Shown: positions 6,803 through 15,278 of the stretch, in pieces
Layout: every line of letters begins with the position of its first letter
How positions within the stretch are numbered: the first letter of the stretch is position 1
NCBI RefSeq assembly: GCF_903819435.1
Contig: NZ_CAIJDP010000060.1
Span: 496,001-560,000, forward strand
Direction: 5' to 3'
Source of the DNA: Flavobacterium salmonis
Lineage (GTDB): Bacteria > Bacteroidota > Bacteroidia > Flavobacteriales > Flavobacteriaceae
Length of the DNA: 64,000 nt
Program-made: the position numbers and the translations under genes
The notes under the pieces: generated by a model
The model's input: the letters and a program-made list of their open reading frames with translations, nothing else
What the model was told of the DNA's origin: nothing
The model's database searches: none

Positions 6803-9427
6803 ATGAAAACAAAAAATTCATTATTTAAAAAAATAGGAATAATTATAACATTATTACTATTTAACATCACTTTTTCTCAAAATTCAACTTTATCAGGAAC
6901 TGTTACTGATGCAACAGGAGCTGGAATTCCGGGAGTAAATATTACAATAAAAAATTCTGACAAAGCAACCGCTACAGACTTTGATGGAAAATATGTTTTT
7001 ACAAATCTAAGAAACGAAACAGTAACTATTATTGCTACTTACATCGGATACAAAACAACTGAAATGACCATTCAAATAAATGGCAATACTATTCAAAACA
7101 TTTCATTAGTTGAAGATGCAAATGTTTTAGACGATGTAGTAGTTACTGGAGTAGTAAACCCTAAAACCAAAATCAAATCCAGCGTTTCAATCACTACCCT
7201 AGGAACAGAGCAGATTACACAATCAGCACCAAGATCAACTGCTGAGATCTTCAGAACCATTCCTGGTATTCGTTCTGAATCTTCTGGAGGTGAAGGAAAT
7301 TCAAATATCTCTGTACGTGGTGTGCCAATTTCTTCAGGTGGTTCTAAATATCTACAACTTCAAGAAGATGGACTTCCAGTATTATTATTTGGTGATATTG
7401 CATTTGCAACAGCAGATATCTTTACACGATTTGACGGAAACATAGCTAAAATTGAAGCCATTCGTGGTGGATCAGCATCTACTTTATCTTCAAATTCACC
7501 AGGTGGAATTATCAACTTTATCAGTAAAACTGGTAAAACTGAAGGAGGTAACATTAGTACATCATTTGGATTAGACTACGGAAATTTTAGAACCGATTTA
7601 GATTATGGATCAAAAATTGGAGACGGATTGTATTTTCATGTAGGTGGTTTTTTCAGAACTGGTGAAGGAGTAAGAAAAACAGGATTCAACAGCAATAATG
7701 GAGGCCAAGTAAAATTCAACATTACTAAAGAATTTGAGAATGGTTCTATTACAGTCTATGCTAAATTCTTAAATGACAGAGCCGTAGCTTATATGCCTAT
7801 GCCAGTAGCTGTTTCAGGCACAAATGCTGACCCAAATTGGAAAAGTGTTGATGGCTATGATGCTACAACTGGTGCCTTACAATCTATTTATTTGACTCAT
7901 AGTGTTGGGTTGGGACCTGACGGAAATGTGCGCAGAGAAGCTGTGTCTAACGGAATGCATCCTGTTTCAAAATCAATTGGTGCAAATGTTTCCTTTAATT
8001 TAGAAAACAATTGGAAAATTACCGATAACATTAGATTCTCATCTAATTCAGGCGGATTTATTGCTCCTTTCCCAGCCGAGTTAGGAACAGCATCTTCTAT
8101 TGCAGCATCTTTTGGAGCTGGATCAACTTTAAGCTATGCTGATAATGGAGCTGCTTTTAACAATCCAAATGGTTTAGTAGCAAGAATTCACATGTTTGAC
8201 ACTCAATTAAACAATATGGGGAATTTCATGAACGATCTCCGTTTGACGAAAAAATTCGATAAAATAGGCATTACAGCCGGTCTCTTTAAATCCATGCAAA
8301 ATGTATCTATGTCATGGTTATGGAATTCCTACCTTCAAGAAGTTTCAGATGATAACCCTCGTTTAATTAATGTTAATGATGCTGGCGGAAATTCTTTATC
8401 TGAAAATGGATTATATGCTTATGGAACACCTGCCTGGGGGAATTTAGCCCGAAATTATGATACGCAATACAATGTTTCTGCCCCTTATGTTAATATATCT
8501 GTTGATGCAACTGAAAATTTATCATTTGAAGGAGGTTTACGTTATGACAAAGGAAAAGTAACAGGTTCATTTGCAGGAGGTGTCTCTACTACTTATGATA
8601 TTAATAATGATGGTGAAATTTCTGTACCGGAACAAAATGTATTTGCAATTGACAATGCTAATCCAACAGCTGTAAACTATGATTACGATTATTATTCTTA
8701 TACTTTAGGAGCAAACTTACTTTTAGCAAGCAGACAATCTGTATTTGCCAGAATAAGCAGAGGTGCTTCAGCTAAAGCGGACAGAATTTTATTTAGTGGA
8801 TTAGATTATTTAGACGGAAATAAAATCAATGCTTTAGACTTTTTAACTCAGGCAGAAATTGGGTTCAAACAAAAATTCGACAAAGGATATGTTTATGCTA
8901 CAGCATTTCATTCTAAAACAGATGAACAAGGTGGTTTTGAAGCAACTTCAAACAGTATCATTAAAAACAATTACAAATCTATGGGTGTAGAGTTAGAAAC
9001 TGCTTATAATGTTACTGATAATTTAGATGTAAGAGGTTCATTAACGTACACAAAAGCAGAAATTACTTCAGGTGATAACAATGGTAATCAACCAAGAAGA
9101 CAACCTAAATTAATGTACAGTTTTTTACCAACTTATAAATTCATGGATAATAAAAACACACTTGGTTTAAGTTTCATCGGTCAAACTAAAGCGTATGCAC
9201 AAGACTCAAATCAATTAGTTATGAATGGATTTGTAATTGTAAATGGATTTGTAGAAGTAGGCATTGCAAAAGGATTATCATTAAATCTTTCTGGAAACAA
9301 CCTTTTAGACACCTTAGCGATTACCGAAGCCGAAGAAGGAAACATTACTGAGAACACAGTAAATTATGTTAGAGCAAGATCAATGACAGGAAGATCAATT
9401 TCAATGGCACTATCATACAAATTTTAA
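6803..9427 (+). CDS. TonB-dependent receptor with carboxypeptidase-like N-terminal domain
   Basis: The 874-residue protein has a signal peptide (MKTKNSLFKKIGIIITLLLF, cleaved near TFSQ), then a CarboxypepD_reg-like domain (SGTVTDATGAGIPGVNITIK, about residues 29-110). A plug follows (TAEIFRTIPGIRSESSGGEG, SVRGVPISSGG, about 145-250), then a 22-strand-type barrel ending in SMALSYKF with the terminal Phe of outer-membrane proteins. It imports its ligand across the outer membrane using TonB energy. No SusD partner follows, so this is a simple receptor rather than a SusCD pair. Gene order (repressor, receptor, permease, hydrolase, kinase) suggests a sugar, probably sucrose. Confidence 0.9.
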   Translation: MKTKNSLFKKIGIIITLLLFNITFSQNSTLSGTVTDATGAGIPGVNITIKNSDKATATDFDGKYVFTNLRNETVTIIATYIGYKTTEMTIQINGNTIQNISLVEDANVLDDVVVTGVVNPKTKIKSSVSITTLGTEQITQSAPRSTAEIFRTIPGIRSESSGGEGNSNISVRGVPISSGGSKYLQLQEDGLPVLLFGDIAFATADIFTRFDGNIAKIEAIRGGSASTLSSNSPGGIINFISKTGKTEGGNISTSFGLDYGNFRTDLDYGSKIGDGLYFHVGGFFRTGEGVRKTGFNSNNGGQVKFNITKEFENGSITVYAKFLNDRAVAYMPMPVAVSGTNADPNWKSVDGYDATTGALQSIYLTHSVGLGPDGNVRREAVSNGMHPVSKSIGANVSFNLENNWKITDNIRFSSNSGGFIAPFPAELGTASSIAASFGAGSTLSYADNGAAFNNPNGLVARIHMFDTQLNNMGNFMNDLRLTKKFDKIGITAGLFKSMQNVSMSWLWNSYLQEVSDDNPRLINVNDAGGNSLSENGLYAYGTPAWGNLARNYDTQYNVSAPYVNISVDATENLSFEGGLRYDKGKVTGSFAGGVSTTYDINNDGEISVPEQNVFAIDNANPTAVNYDYDYYSYTLGANLLLASRQSVFARISRGASAKADRILFSGLDYLDGNKINALDFLTQAEIGFKQKFDKGYVYATAFHSKTDEQGGFEATSNSIIKNNYKSMGVELETAYNVTDNLDVRGSLTYTKAEITSGDNNGNQPRRQPKLMYSFLPTYKFMDNKNTLGLSFIGQTKAYAQDSNQLVMNGFVIVNGFVEVGIAKGLSLNLSGNNLLDTLAITEAEEGNITENTVNYVRARSMTGRSISMALSYKF

Positions 9428-9456
9428 TTAGTTGGTTCATAAATTTAGTTGGTTAA

Positions 9457-9487
9457 CAATTCCTGTACTTTTATCGTACAGGAATTG
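9457..9487 (+). terminator. Intercistronic hairpin between receptor and permease genes
   Basis: CAATTCCTGTAC (9457-9468) pairs perfectly with GTACAGGAATTG (9476-9487) around TTTTATC, followed by ATTTTAAAA. The weak T-tract suggests partial termination or 3'-end protection of the receptor mRNA, which would give more receptor than permease. Confidence 0.65.
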
Positions 9488-9511
9488 ATTTTAAAACTTA
9501 AAAAAGCAATC

Positions 9512-10807
9512 ATGACATTCTCTAAACCCAAGCTTAATTTTTGGCAAATTATCAATATGAATGTCGGCTTTTTTGGCATCCAATATAGTTTTGGTTTGCA
9601 ACAAAGTGCCGTAAATCCTATTTATGATTTTCTACACGCCAGTCCAGATCAAATTCCGCTATTAAATTTAGCAGGACCACTAACAGGACTATTGATTCAA
9701 CCGATAATTGGAGCAATGAGCGACAAAACCTGGCATCCAAGATGGGGACGCAGAAAACCATATTTTTTTATTGGTGCTATTATTTGTAGCATTGCCTTAT
9801 TTCTTTTTCCATTTAGTAGTTCATTATGGATGGCGGCTGGTTTGCTTTGGATTTTAGATGTTGGTAACAATACCGCCATGGAACCGTATCGTGCTTTTAT
9901 AGCCGACACGCTCAATGAAGATCAGCAACCAATCGGGTTTCAGGCACAAAGTTTTTTTACCGGGTTTGGACAATTTTTATCCTACATTTCGCTATTTCTT
10001 TTCCCAATTATTTTTATTGGCTATACGGGGCAATTACCTAACTGGATCTATGCCTCTTTCTTTTTAGGAGCAGTGCTTTCAGTAACATCAATTTGGTGGA
10101 GTATGAAGAAAACAAAAGAGATTCCGCCAACTGCTGCAGAGATTGAAAAGATGAAATCAGAGCCGTTGAATGTCTTTTCACCTTTTGTCGATATCTATCA
10201 TGCTGTATTAGAAATGCCAAAAGTAATGTGGCAACTCTTTTTAGTGTATTTATTCCAATGGTATGCTTTAATGTGTTTTTGGCAAAACAATTCAAAAAGT
10301 ATTGCGCTATCCGTTTGGAACACTACTCCATCTGATAAAATGGGTTATGAAAAAGCTGTAGAATGGATGGGATTGATTGGTGCATTTGGATTTATTGTAA
10401 CCTTTTCGGTAGCTTTTTATTTGGCAAAACTGGCAAAAAAGCACAGTCCTAAAATGGTGCATTTTATTTGTCTTCTTTTTGGAGCTATTTCTTTTTTATT
10501 CTTTCCGGTCATTCAAAATCAGTATCTATTTTTTGCAGTAATAATTGGTTACGGGATTGCCTGGGCGAGCATGATGGGAATTCCTTATCTCATGGTGGTT
10601 TCCAATATTCCCAAAGAACGCTACGGAGTTTATATGGGAATCATTAACATGATGATTGTAATTCCAATGATCATTCAAAATGTTTCCTTTGGGTTTGTAT
10701 TAAAATATTTTCTAAATAATGATCCCCGTTTAGCCATAACTTTTGCAGGTACATTATTACTATTGGGCTCCCTAAGTACATTATTAATTAAAGTAAAAAA
10801 ACAGTAA
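9512..10807 (+). CDS. MFS sugar permease, SUT/SLC45 (sucrose transporter)-like
   Basis: A 431-residue polytopic membrane protein. The region NVGFFGIQYSFGLQQSAV, LNLAGPLTGLLIQPIIGA and the loop SDKTWHPRWGRRKPY resemble the plant SUT/SLC45 and GPH-type sucrose carriers (RxGRR(K/R)P signature between helices 2 and 3). It would carry the sugar across the inner membrane, probably with protons. I place the start at 9512: an upstream in-frame ATG at 9449 would put the 9457-9487 hairpin inside the coding region and add 21 residues unlike the family. It is the second gene of the sugar operon. Confidence 0.87.
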   Translation: MTFSKPKLNFWQIINMNVGFFGIQYSFGLQQSAVNPIYDFLHASPDQIPLLNLAGPLTGLLIQPIIGAMSDKTWHPRWGRRKPYFFIGAIICSIALFLFPFSSSLWMAAGLLWILDVGNNTAMEPYRAFIADTLNEDQQPIGFQAQSFFTGFGQFLSYISLFLFPIIFIGYTGQLPNWIYASFFLGAVLSVTSIWWSMKKTKEIPPTAAEIEKMKSEPLNVFSPFVDIYHAVLEMPKVMWQLFLVYLFQWYALMCFWQNNSKSIALSVWNTTPSDKMGYEKAVEWMGLIGAFGFIVTFSVAFYLAKLAKKHSPKMVHFICLLFGAISFLFFPVIQNQYLFFAVIIGYGIAWASMMGIPYLMVVSNIPKERYGVYMGIINMMIVIPMIIQNVSFGFVLKYFLNNDPRLAITFAGTLLLLGSLSTLLIKVKKQ

Positions 10808-10811
10808 TATT

Positions 10812-11990
10812 ATGAGTACTGATAGCAATTATACAAAAGCAATTGAATTATTACACAATTCCTCCTCATCTGAAGGTTTTTTAGCAAGTGCGCAAAACAT
10901 TTCAAATTACAAAAGAGTCTGGGCACGGGATGGTGTAATCTGCGGATTAGCTGCTTTAGCATCAGGAGACAATAACTTGATTGAAACTTTCAGAAAAACG
11001 CTGGAAACACTGGCAAAAAACCAACATGACAACGGTACGATACCTTCTAACGTTATGACAAACGACAACAGTACCGAAGTGAGTTACGGTGGCTTAGCAG
11101 GAAGAGTCGATGCTGTCTCATGGTTTATTATTGGAATTTGTCAATATGCATTTTACCAAAAAGACCCTTCCTTTGTTGAAAATCACAAAAAAAACATTGA
11201 GCAATGTTTAAGTCAGATGGAAGCCTGGGAATTCAACAACAAACACTTGATGTATGTTCCGCTTTCAGGAAACTGGGCTGATGAGTACATTACTGACGGC
11301 TATGTTTTATACGATCAGCTGTTGCGTATTTGGGCACTGAGATCCTATAATTATTTTGTGAAAAAAAATGCAATCACTTCTAAAATTGAAAAAATAACAC
11401 AACAAATTGAAATAAATTTTATCCCCAATTCTCAGGGAGAAAAATACCATGAAAGAGCCTATTATGAACTTCACTTTGATGATTACATGCCATGTTCCTT
11501 TTCCCCGGCAGGATACAAAACACAATTTGATGCATTTGCAAATGCACTGGCGTTGCTTTTAAACATTGGTCCGGTTTCGTTTCAGGAAAAAATAATTCAG
11601 TATGCTGAGAAAATAAGAAATCAAAGACCATTAAAATTAGTCCCTGCCTTTTGGCCTCCTATTGAGGAAACAGATAGCGACTGGAATTTATTAAAAAACA
11701 ATTTCAAATATGAATTCAGAAATTACCCCAATGAGTTTCATAACGGAGGCAGCTGGCCAATGGTTAATGGATTTTATGGTTTAGCATTACTCGCCAAAGA
11801 ACAAAAAGAGGAAGCTAAAAAGCTTCTAAACGCAATAAATACAGCAAATCAAAAAGAGGACTTTAGCTTTTACGAAAACTTTAATACCCAAACCGAAAAA
11901 CCAAATGGAGTTCCATTTTGTACGTGGAGTGCAGCAGCAGCCGTTTTGTTAAATCAGGGTATTACGACAAATTTCAAATTACTTGTTTAA
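10812..11990 (+). CDS. GH100/neutral-invertase-like glycoside hydrolase
   Basis: A 392-residue protein without a signal peptide, so cytoplasmic. Motifs KRVWARDGVICGLAALA, LSGNWADEYITDGYVLYDQ and NEFHNGGSWPMVNGFYGLAL resemble the (alpha/alpha)6-barrel of alkaline/neutral invertases (GH100; HNGGSWP is characteristic) and of amylo-1,6-glucosidases. The Asp in NWADEY is the likely acid/base or nucleophile position. Next to a SUT-like permease and a fructokinase-type kinase, sucrose hydrolysis to glucose and fructose is the best guess. Alternatives are trehalose- or glucan-acting relatives of the same fold. It starts 4 bases after the permease stop. Confidence 0.72.
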   Translation: MSTDSNYTKAIELLHNSSSSEGFLASAQNISNYKRVWARDGVICGLAALASGDNNLIETFRKTLETLAKNQHDNGTIPSNVMTNDNSTEVSYGGLAGRVDAVSWFIIGICQYAFYQKDPSFVENHKKNIEQCLSQMEAWEFNNKHLMYVPLSGNWADEYITDGYVLYDQLLRIWALRSYNYFVKKNAITSKIEKITQQIEINFIPNSQGEKYHERAYYELHFDDYMPCSFSPAGYKTQFDAFANALALLLNIGPVSFQEKIIQYAEKIRNQRPLKLVPAFWPPIEETDSDWNLLKNNFKYEFRNYPNEFHNGGSWPMVNGFYGLALLAKEQKEEAKKLLNAINTANQKEDFSFYENFNTQTEKPNGVPFCTWSAAAAVLLNQGITTNFKLLV

Positions 11991-11991
11991 A

Positions 11992-12915
11992 ATGAAAAAG
12001 ACAATCGACATTATATGTATCGGAGAATTACTCATTGACTTTATTGGCTATGAACTAAACACTCCTATTTCTAAAACAGAAAATTACGGCCGTTTTTTAG
12101 GTGGTTCGCCCACGAATGTAAGTATATATGGCTCAAAATTAGGATTAAAGACAGCCTTAGTCGCCAGTTGTGGCAACGATGGATTAGGGCATTTCATGTT
12201 AGAAAAATTAAACGAAAACCAGGTTATCACTACCTGCATACATAAAATTGATGACCAGTCTTCATCTGTTATTTTTGTCTCTAAATCAAATGAAACACCC
12301 GAATTTATTCCATACAGGCAAGCAGATTATCATATAACCGAAGCGCAGCTTCCGGATAGCTTACTTCAACAGTCTAAAATTTTTCATACCACTTGTTTTG
12401 CACTCAGTAAAAATCCGGCTCGTGAAACAATTTTGAAAAAAGCTAAAAAAGCAAATCAACTGGGTTTGCAAACCAGTATTGATCTTAATTATTCAGACAA
12501 AATATGGCCTGAGAGAGCCGAGGCCAAAGAGATTATCAAAGAATATTTAAGTACAAACCCGTTAATGAAATTAAGTGATGATGATTGTTTTCGATGGTTT
12601 AATGAAATCAAAAGTGACGATTACATTTTTGATTATTTTCAGAAACAGGGTGCATCCACTATTTGCTTAACAAAAGGAAAAAACGGAGTAGTGATATTTG
12701 ATTCAAAATTAGGAATCATTACTAAAAAAGCCAATTTAGTCGAAAATATAAAAGACACTACAGGTGCCGGTGATGCATTCTGGACTGGCTTTTTGTATAG
12801 CAAACTAAAAGGGAAAGAACTACCGGAATGCATAAATACAGCCCAGGAACTTGCAGGTATTAAATTACAAAATATTGGAGAATTGCCTAATAACGTACAA
12901 CTTAGAGAATTTTAA
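11992..12915 (+). CDS. PfkB-family sugar kinase, probable fructokinase
   Basis: The 307-residue protein has the PfkB signatures: N-terminal ICIGELLIDF, glycine-rich GGSPTNVSIYGSKLG (about residues 37-51) and the ATP/anion-hole motif DTTGAGDAFWTGFLY with the catalytic Asp. It would phosphorylate fructose released by the upstream hydrolase. The ATG at 11992 directly follows the upstream TAA (11988-11990); an in-frame TTG at 11983 is unlikely. It is the last gene of the operon, followed by a terminator. Confidence 0.88.
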   Translation: MKKTIDIICIGELLIDFIGYELNTPISKTENYGRFLGGSPTNVSIYGSKLGLKTALVASCGNDGLGHFMLEKLNENQVITTCIHKIDDQSSSVIFVSKSNETPEFIPYRQADYHITEAQLPDSLLQQSKIFHTTCFALSKNPARETILKKAKKANQLGLQTSIDLNYSDKIWPERAEAKEIIKEYLSTNPLMKLSDDDCFRWFNEIKSDDYIFDYFQKQGASTICLTKGKNGVVIFDSKLGIITKKANLVENIKDTTGAGDAFWTGFLYSKLKGKELPECINTAQELAGIKLQNIGELPNNVQLREF

Positions 12916-12916
12916 C

Positions 12917-12955
12917 AAAAACGGTCCGTATTTTCATTCGGACCGTTTTTATTTT
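12917..12955 (+). terminator. Terminator of the sugar operon
   Basis: AAAAACGGTCCG (12917-12928) pairs with CGGACCGTTTTT (12939-12950), followed by A and a T-run. It also serves the convergent peptidase gene. Confidence 0.9.
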
Positions 12956-12969
12956 TGACAATTTATACT

Positions 12970-15087
12970 TTACTTTTTACCAATAAGAGGAAAATTTCTG
13001 GCTCGCATTAAAGCATCTGACTTAGGAGCTCTCCCTCTAAAGTTTTCATAAGCTTTTTCCTGATCAATAGTATTTCCTACACTAAAAACAGTATCATAAA
13101 GTCTTTTAGCTATTTCTTTATCGTAAGCTCCTTTTCCTTCAGTAAAAGCCTCCCACGCATCAGCATTGATGACATCTGCCCATAAATAACTATAATATCC
13201 CGCAGAATAACCATCTCCTGAAAAAATATGCCCGAATTGCGGAATGCGGTGACGCATTACAATTTCTGACGGCATATGAAGTGCATCTAACGTTTCTTTT
13301 TCAAATTTATGAGGATCGATAGTTGTTGTAGCTAAATGCAGTTTCATATCTATTAAAGAACTTGAAATCGTCTCTACAGTAGCAAATCCTTCACCAAAAT
13401 TAGCCGCTTTTTCAATTCTGTCTACTAAAGCCTTAGGCAATGGCTGATTTGTTTTATAGTGCAATGCAAATTTATTCAATACTTCAGGAGTAGCCAACCA
13501 ATGTTCTAACAATTGAGATGGAAATTCAACGTAGTCTCTTGCCACAGCTGTTCCTGCTAAACTTGGATAGGTTACATTTGAACATAATCCGTGAAGCGCA
13601 TGGCCAAATTCATGAAATAAAGTCGAAGCATCATCCCATGAAATTAAAATTGGCTCGTTTTCAGCTCCTTTTATAAAATTACAATTATTCGATACAATTG
13701 TCAGTACATCACCATCTAATCTTTGTTGATTACGATATGCATTCATCCAGGCACCAGAACGCTTTCCCGCACGAGCATACGGATCAAAATACCATAACCC
13801 AACTATTTTACCTGTAGTTTTATTACTTACTTCCCAAACACGTACATCAGGATGATAAACAGGTACATTTGTAATTTGTTTGAAATTTAAATGAAATAAT
13901 TCACCGGCAACCCAAAACATACCTTCTCGCAGATTTTCTAACTGCAAATAAGGCTTAACCTCATTTTGATCCAAATCATATTTTGCTTTTCTGACTTTTT
14001 CAGCATAATAACGGTAATCCCATGGCTGAATTTTGAATTTGCCTCCTTCAGCATCTACGATTTTCTGCATTTCAGCAACATCCTGATGTACTTTTTCTAC
14101 ATCCGGTTCCCAAACTGACATCATTAAATCCAACGTTTTTTGAGGATCTTTTGCCATTTTATTTGATAAACTCCAGTGAGCAAAAGTTGGAAAACCAAGT
14201 AGTTTTGCTTTTTGAGTTCTTAATTCTAAAATAGAAACCAAGGTTGTATTATTATCATTAGCGTTTCCGTTATCTCCTCTTTTTACGAAAATATCGAATG
14301 CTTTTTCTCTTAAATCTCTGCGAGTAGAAAAAGTCAAAAACGGCTCAATTGAAGAACGTGTGTTCGCTACACATCCTAAAGCATCTATTTTTCTTTCTTT
14401 TGCTTCAGCAATAGCGGCATTTTTTACTTCATTTGGCAAACCGTCAAAATCAGCTTCTGTTTTCAGTGCTACGTATTGATTTTGCTCTTCTGCTAATAAA
14501 TTTTGACTAAAACGGGTAAAAAGCGATGCGAGTTCTTTGTTTGTTGCCGCTACTTTCTCTTTATCCTGATCGTTTAATTTTGCTCCCTGACGAACAAGAT
14601 TGGTATAATACAACCAAATTAAACGCTGTTGTTCACTAGTTAATTTTTTACTTTCTTTAGCATTGTAAAGCGTTTCAACTCTTGTAAATAATTTTTTATT
14701 CTGATTAATTTTGTCACTAAACTCAGAAAATTTAGGTGACATTTCTCTGTCGATAGCACTAAATTCAGTACTGCTTAAATTCGATCTGTAAATCCCATAA
14801 ACAGTAGAAACCTGATCCATCGTTTTTCCCGAACGCTCTAAGGCCGCAATTGTATTATCAAAAGTCGGTGCTTTTGGATTATTGGCAATGGCATCAATTT
14901 CATTTAATTTTTCCTGAATAGCAAATTCAATTGCCTGTTTAAAATCCGAAACCTTGTATTCATTAAAAGCTGGTACACCTCCGTAAGGTCCTGTCCATTT
15001 TTTAAGCAAAGGATTATCTCCTTTGTTTTGTGCATTTATCGCAAAAAAAGCTGTTCCCATGAGAAAAATTGATATTAATTTTTTCAT
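12970..15087 (-). CDS. dcp: M3-family zinc metallopeptidase (peptidyl-dipeptidase Dcp type)
   Basis: A 705-residue exported peptidase. The zinc motif HEFGHALHG (first His about residue 492) with downstream Glu, and the C-terminal substrate-binding stretch FGHIFSGDGYSAGYYSYLW, place it in family M3 close to Dcp/oligopeptidase A. I start at 15087 (MKKLISIFLMGTAFFAINAQ), which gives a clean signal peptide; the frame continues 13 codons upstream without purpose. The protein likely acts in the periplasm, trimming short peptides. Monocistronic. Confidence 0.9.
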   Translation of the reverse strand: MKKLISIFLMGTAFFAINAQNKGDNPLLKKWTGPYGGVPAFNEYKVSDFKQAIEFAIQEKLNEIDAIANNPKAPTFDNTIAALERSGKTMDQVSTVYGIYRSNLSSTEFSAIDREMSPKFSEFSDKINQNKKLFTRVETLYNAKESKKLTSEQQRLIWLYYTNLVRQGAKLNDQDKEKVAATNKELASLFTRFSQNLLAEEQNQYVALKTEADFDGLPNEVKNAAIAEAKERKIDALGCVANTRSSIEPFLTFSTRRDLREKAFDIFVKRGDNGNANDNNTTLVSILELRTQKAKLLGFPTFAHWSLSNKMAKDPQKTLDLMMSVWEPDVEKVHQDVAEMQKIVDAEGGKFKIQPWDYRYYAEKVRKAKYDLDQNEVKPYLQLENLREGMFWVAGELFHLNFKQITNVPVYHPDVRVWEVSNKTTGKIVGLWYFDPYARAGKRSGAWMNAYRNQQRLDGDVLTIVSNNCNFIKGAENEPILISWDDASTLFHEFGHALHGLCSNVTYPSLAGTAVARDYVEFPSQLLEHWLATPEVLNKFALHYKTNQPLPKALVDRIEKAANFGEGFATVETISSSLIDMKLHLATTTIDPHKFEKETLDALHMPSEIVMRHRIPQFGHIFSGDGYSAGYYSYLWADVINADAWEAFTEGKGAYDKEIAKRLYDTVFSVGNTIDQEKAYENFRGRAPKSDALMRARNFPLIGKK

Positions 15088-15278
15088 ATTGTTATTTTGA
15101 ATTAGTAATACTTCAAAAGTATCCAAAATTTACCAATCCGAAGTGATTTTTAACATCCGCAAAAATCCTTTTAGTTTTAAGAAATCAATTCTATTAAAGA
15201 TAGAAAAAATTAAATGCATAAACAATTTGCCCTTATTCTATTCTATATTTGTTTATCAAAACCATTAAACCTATCCCA

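Noticed and set aside
9449..9511. Upstream ATG for the MFS permease
   Set aside because: The added 21 codons run through a perfect 31-base hairpin and encode residues unlike the family; the ATG at 9512 gives the normal start.
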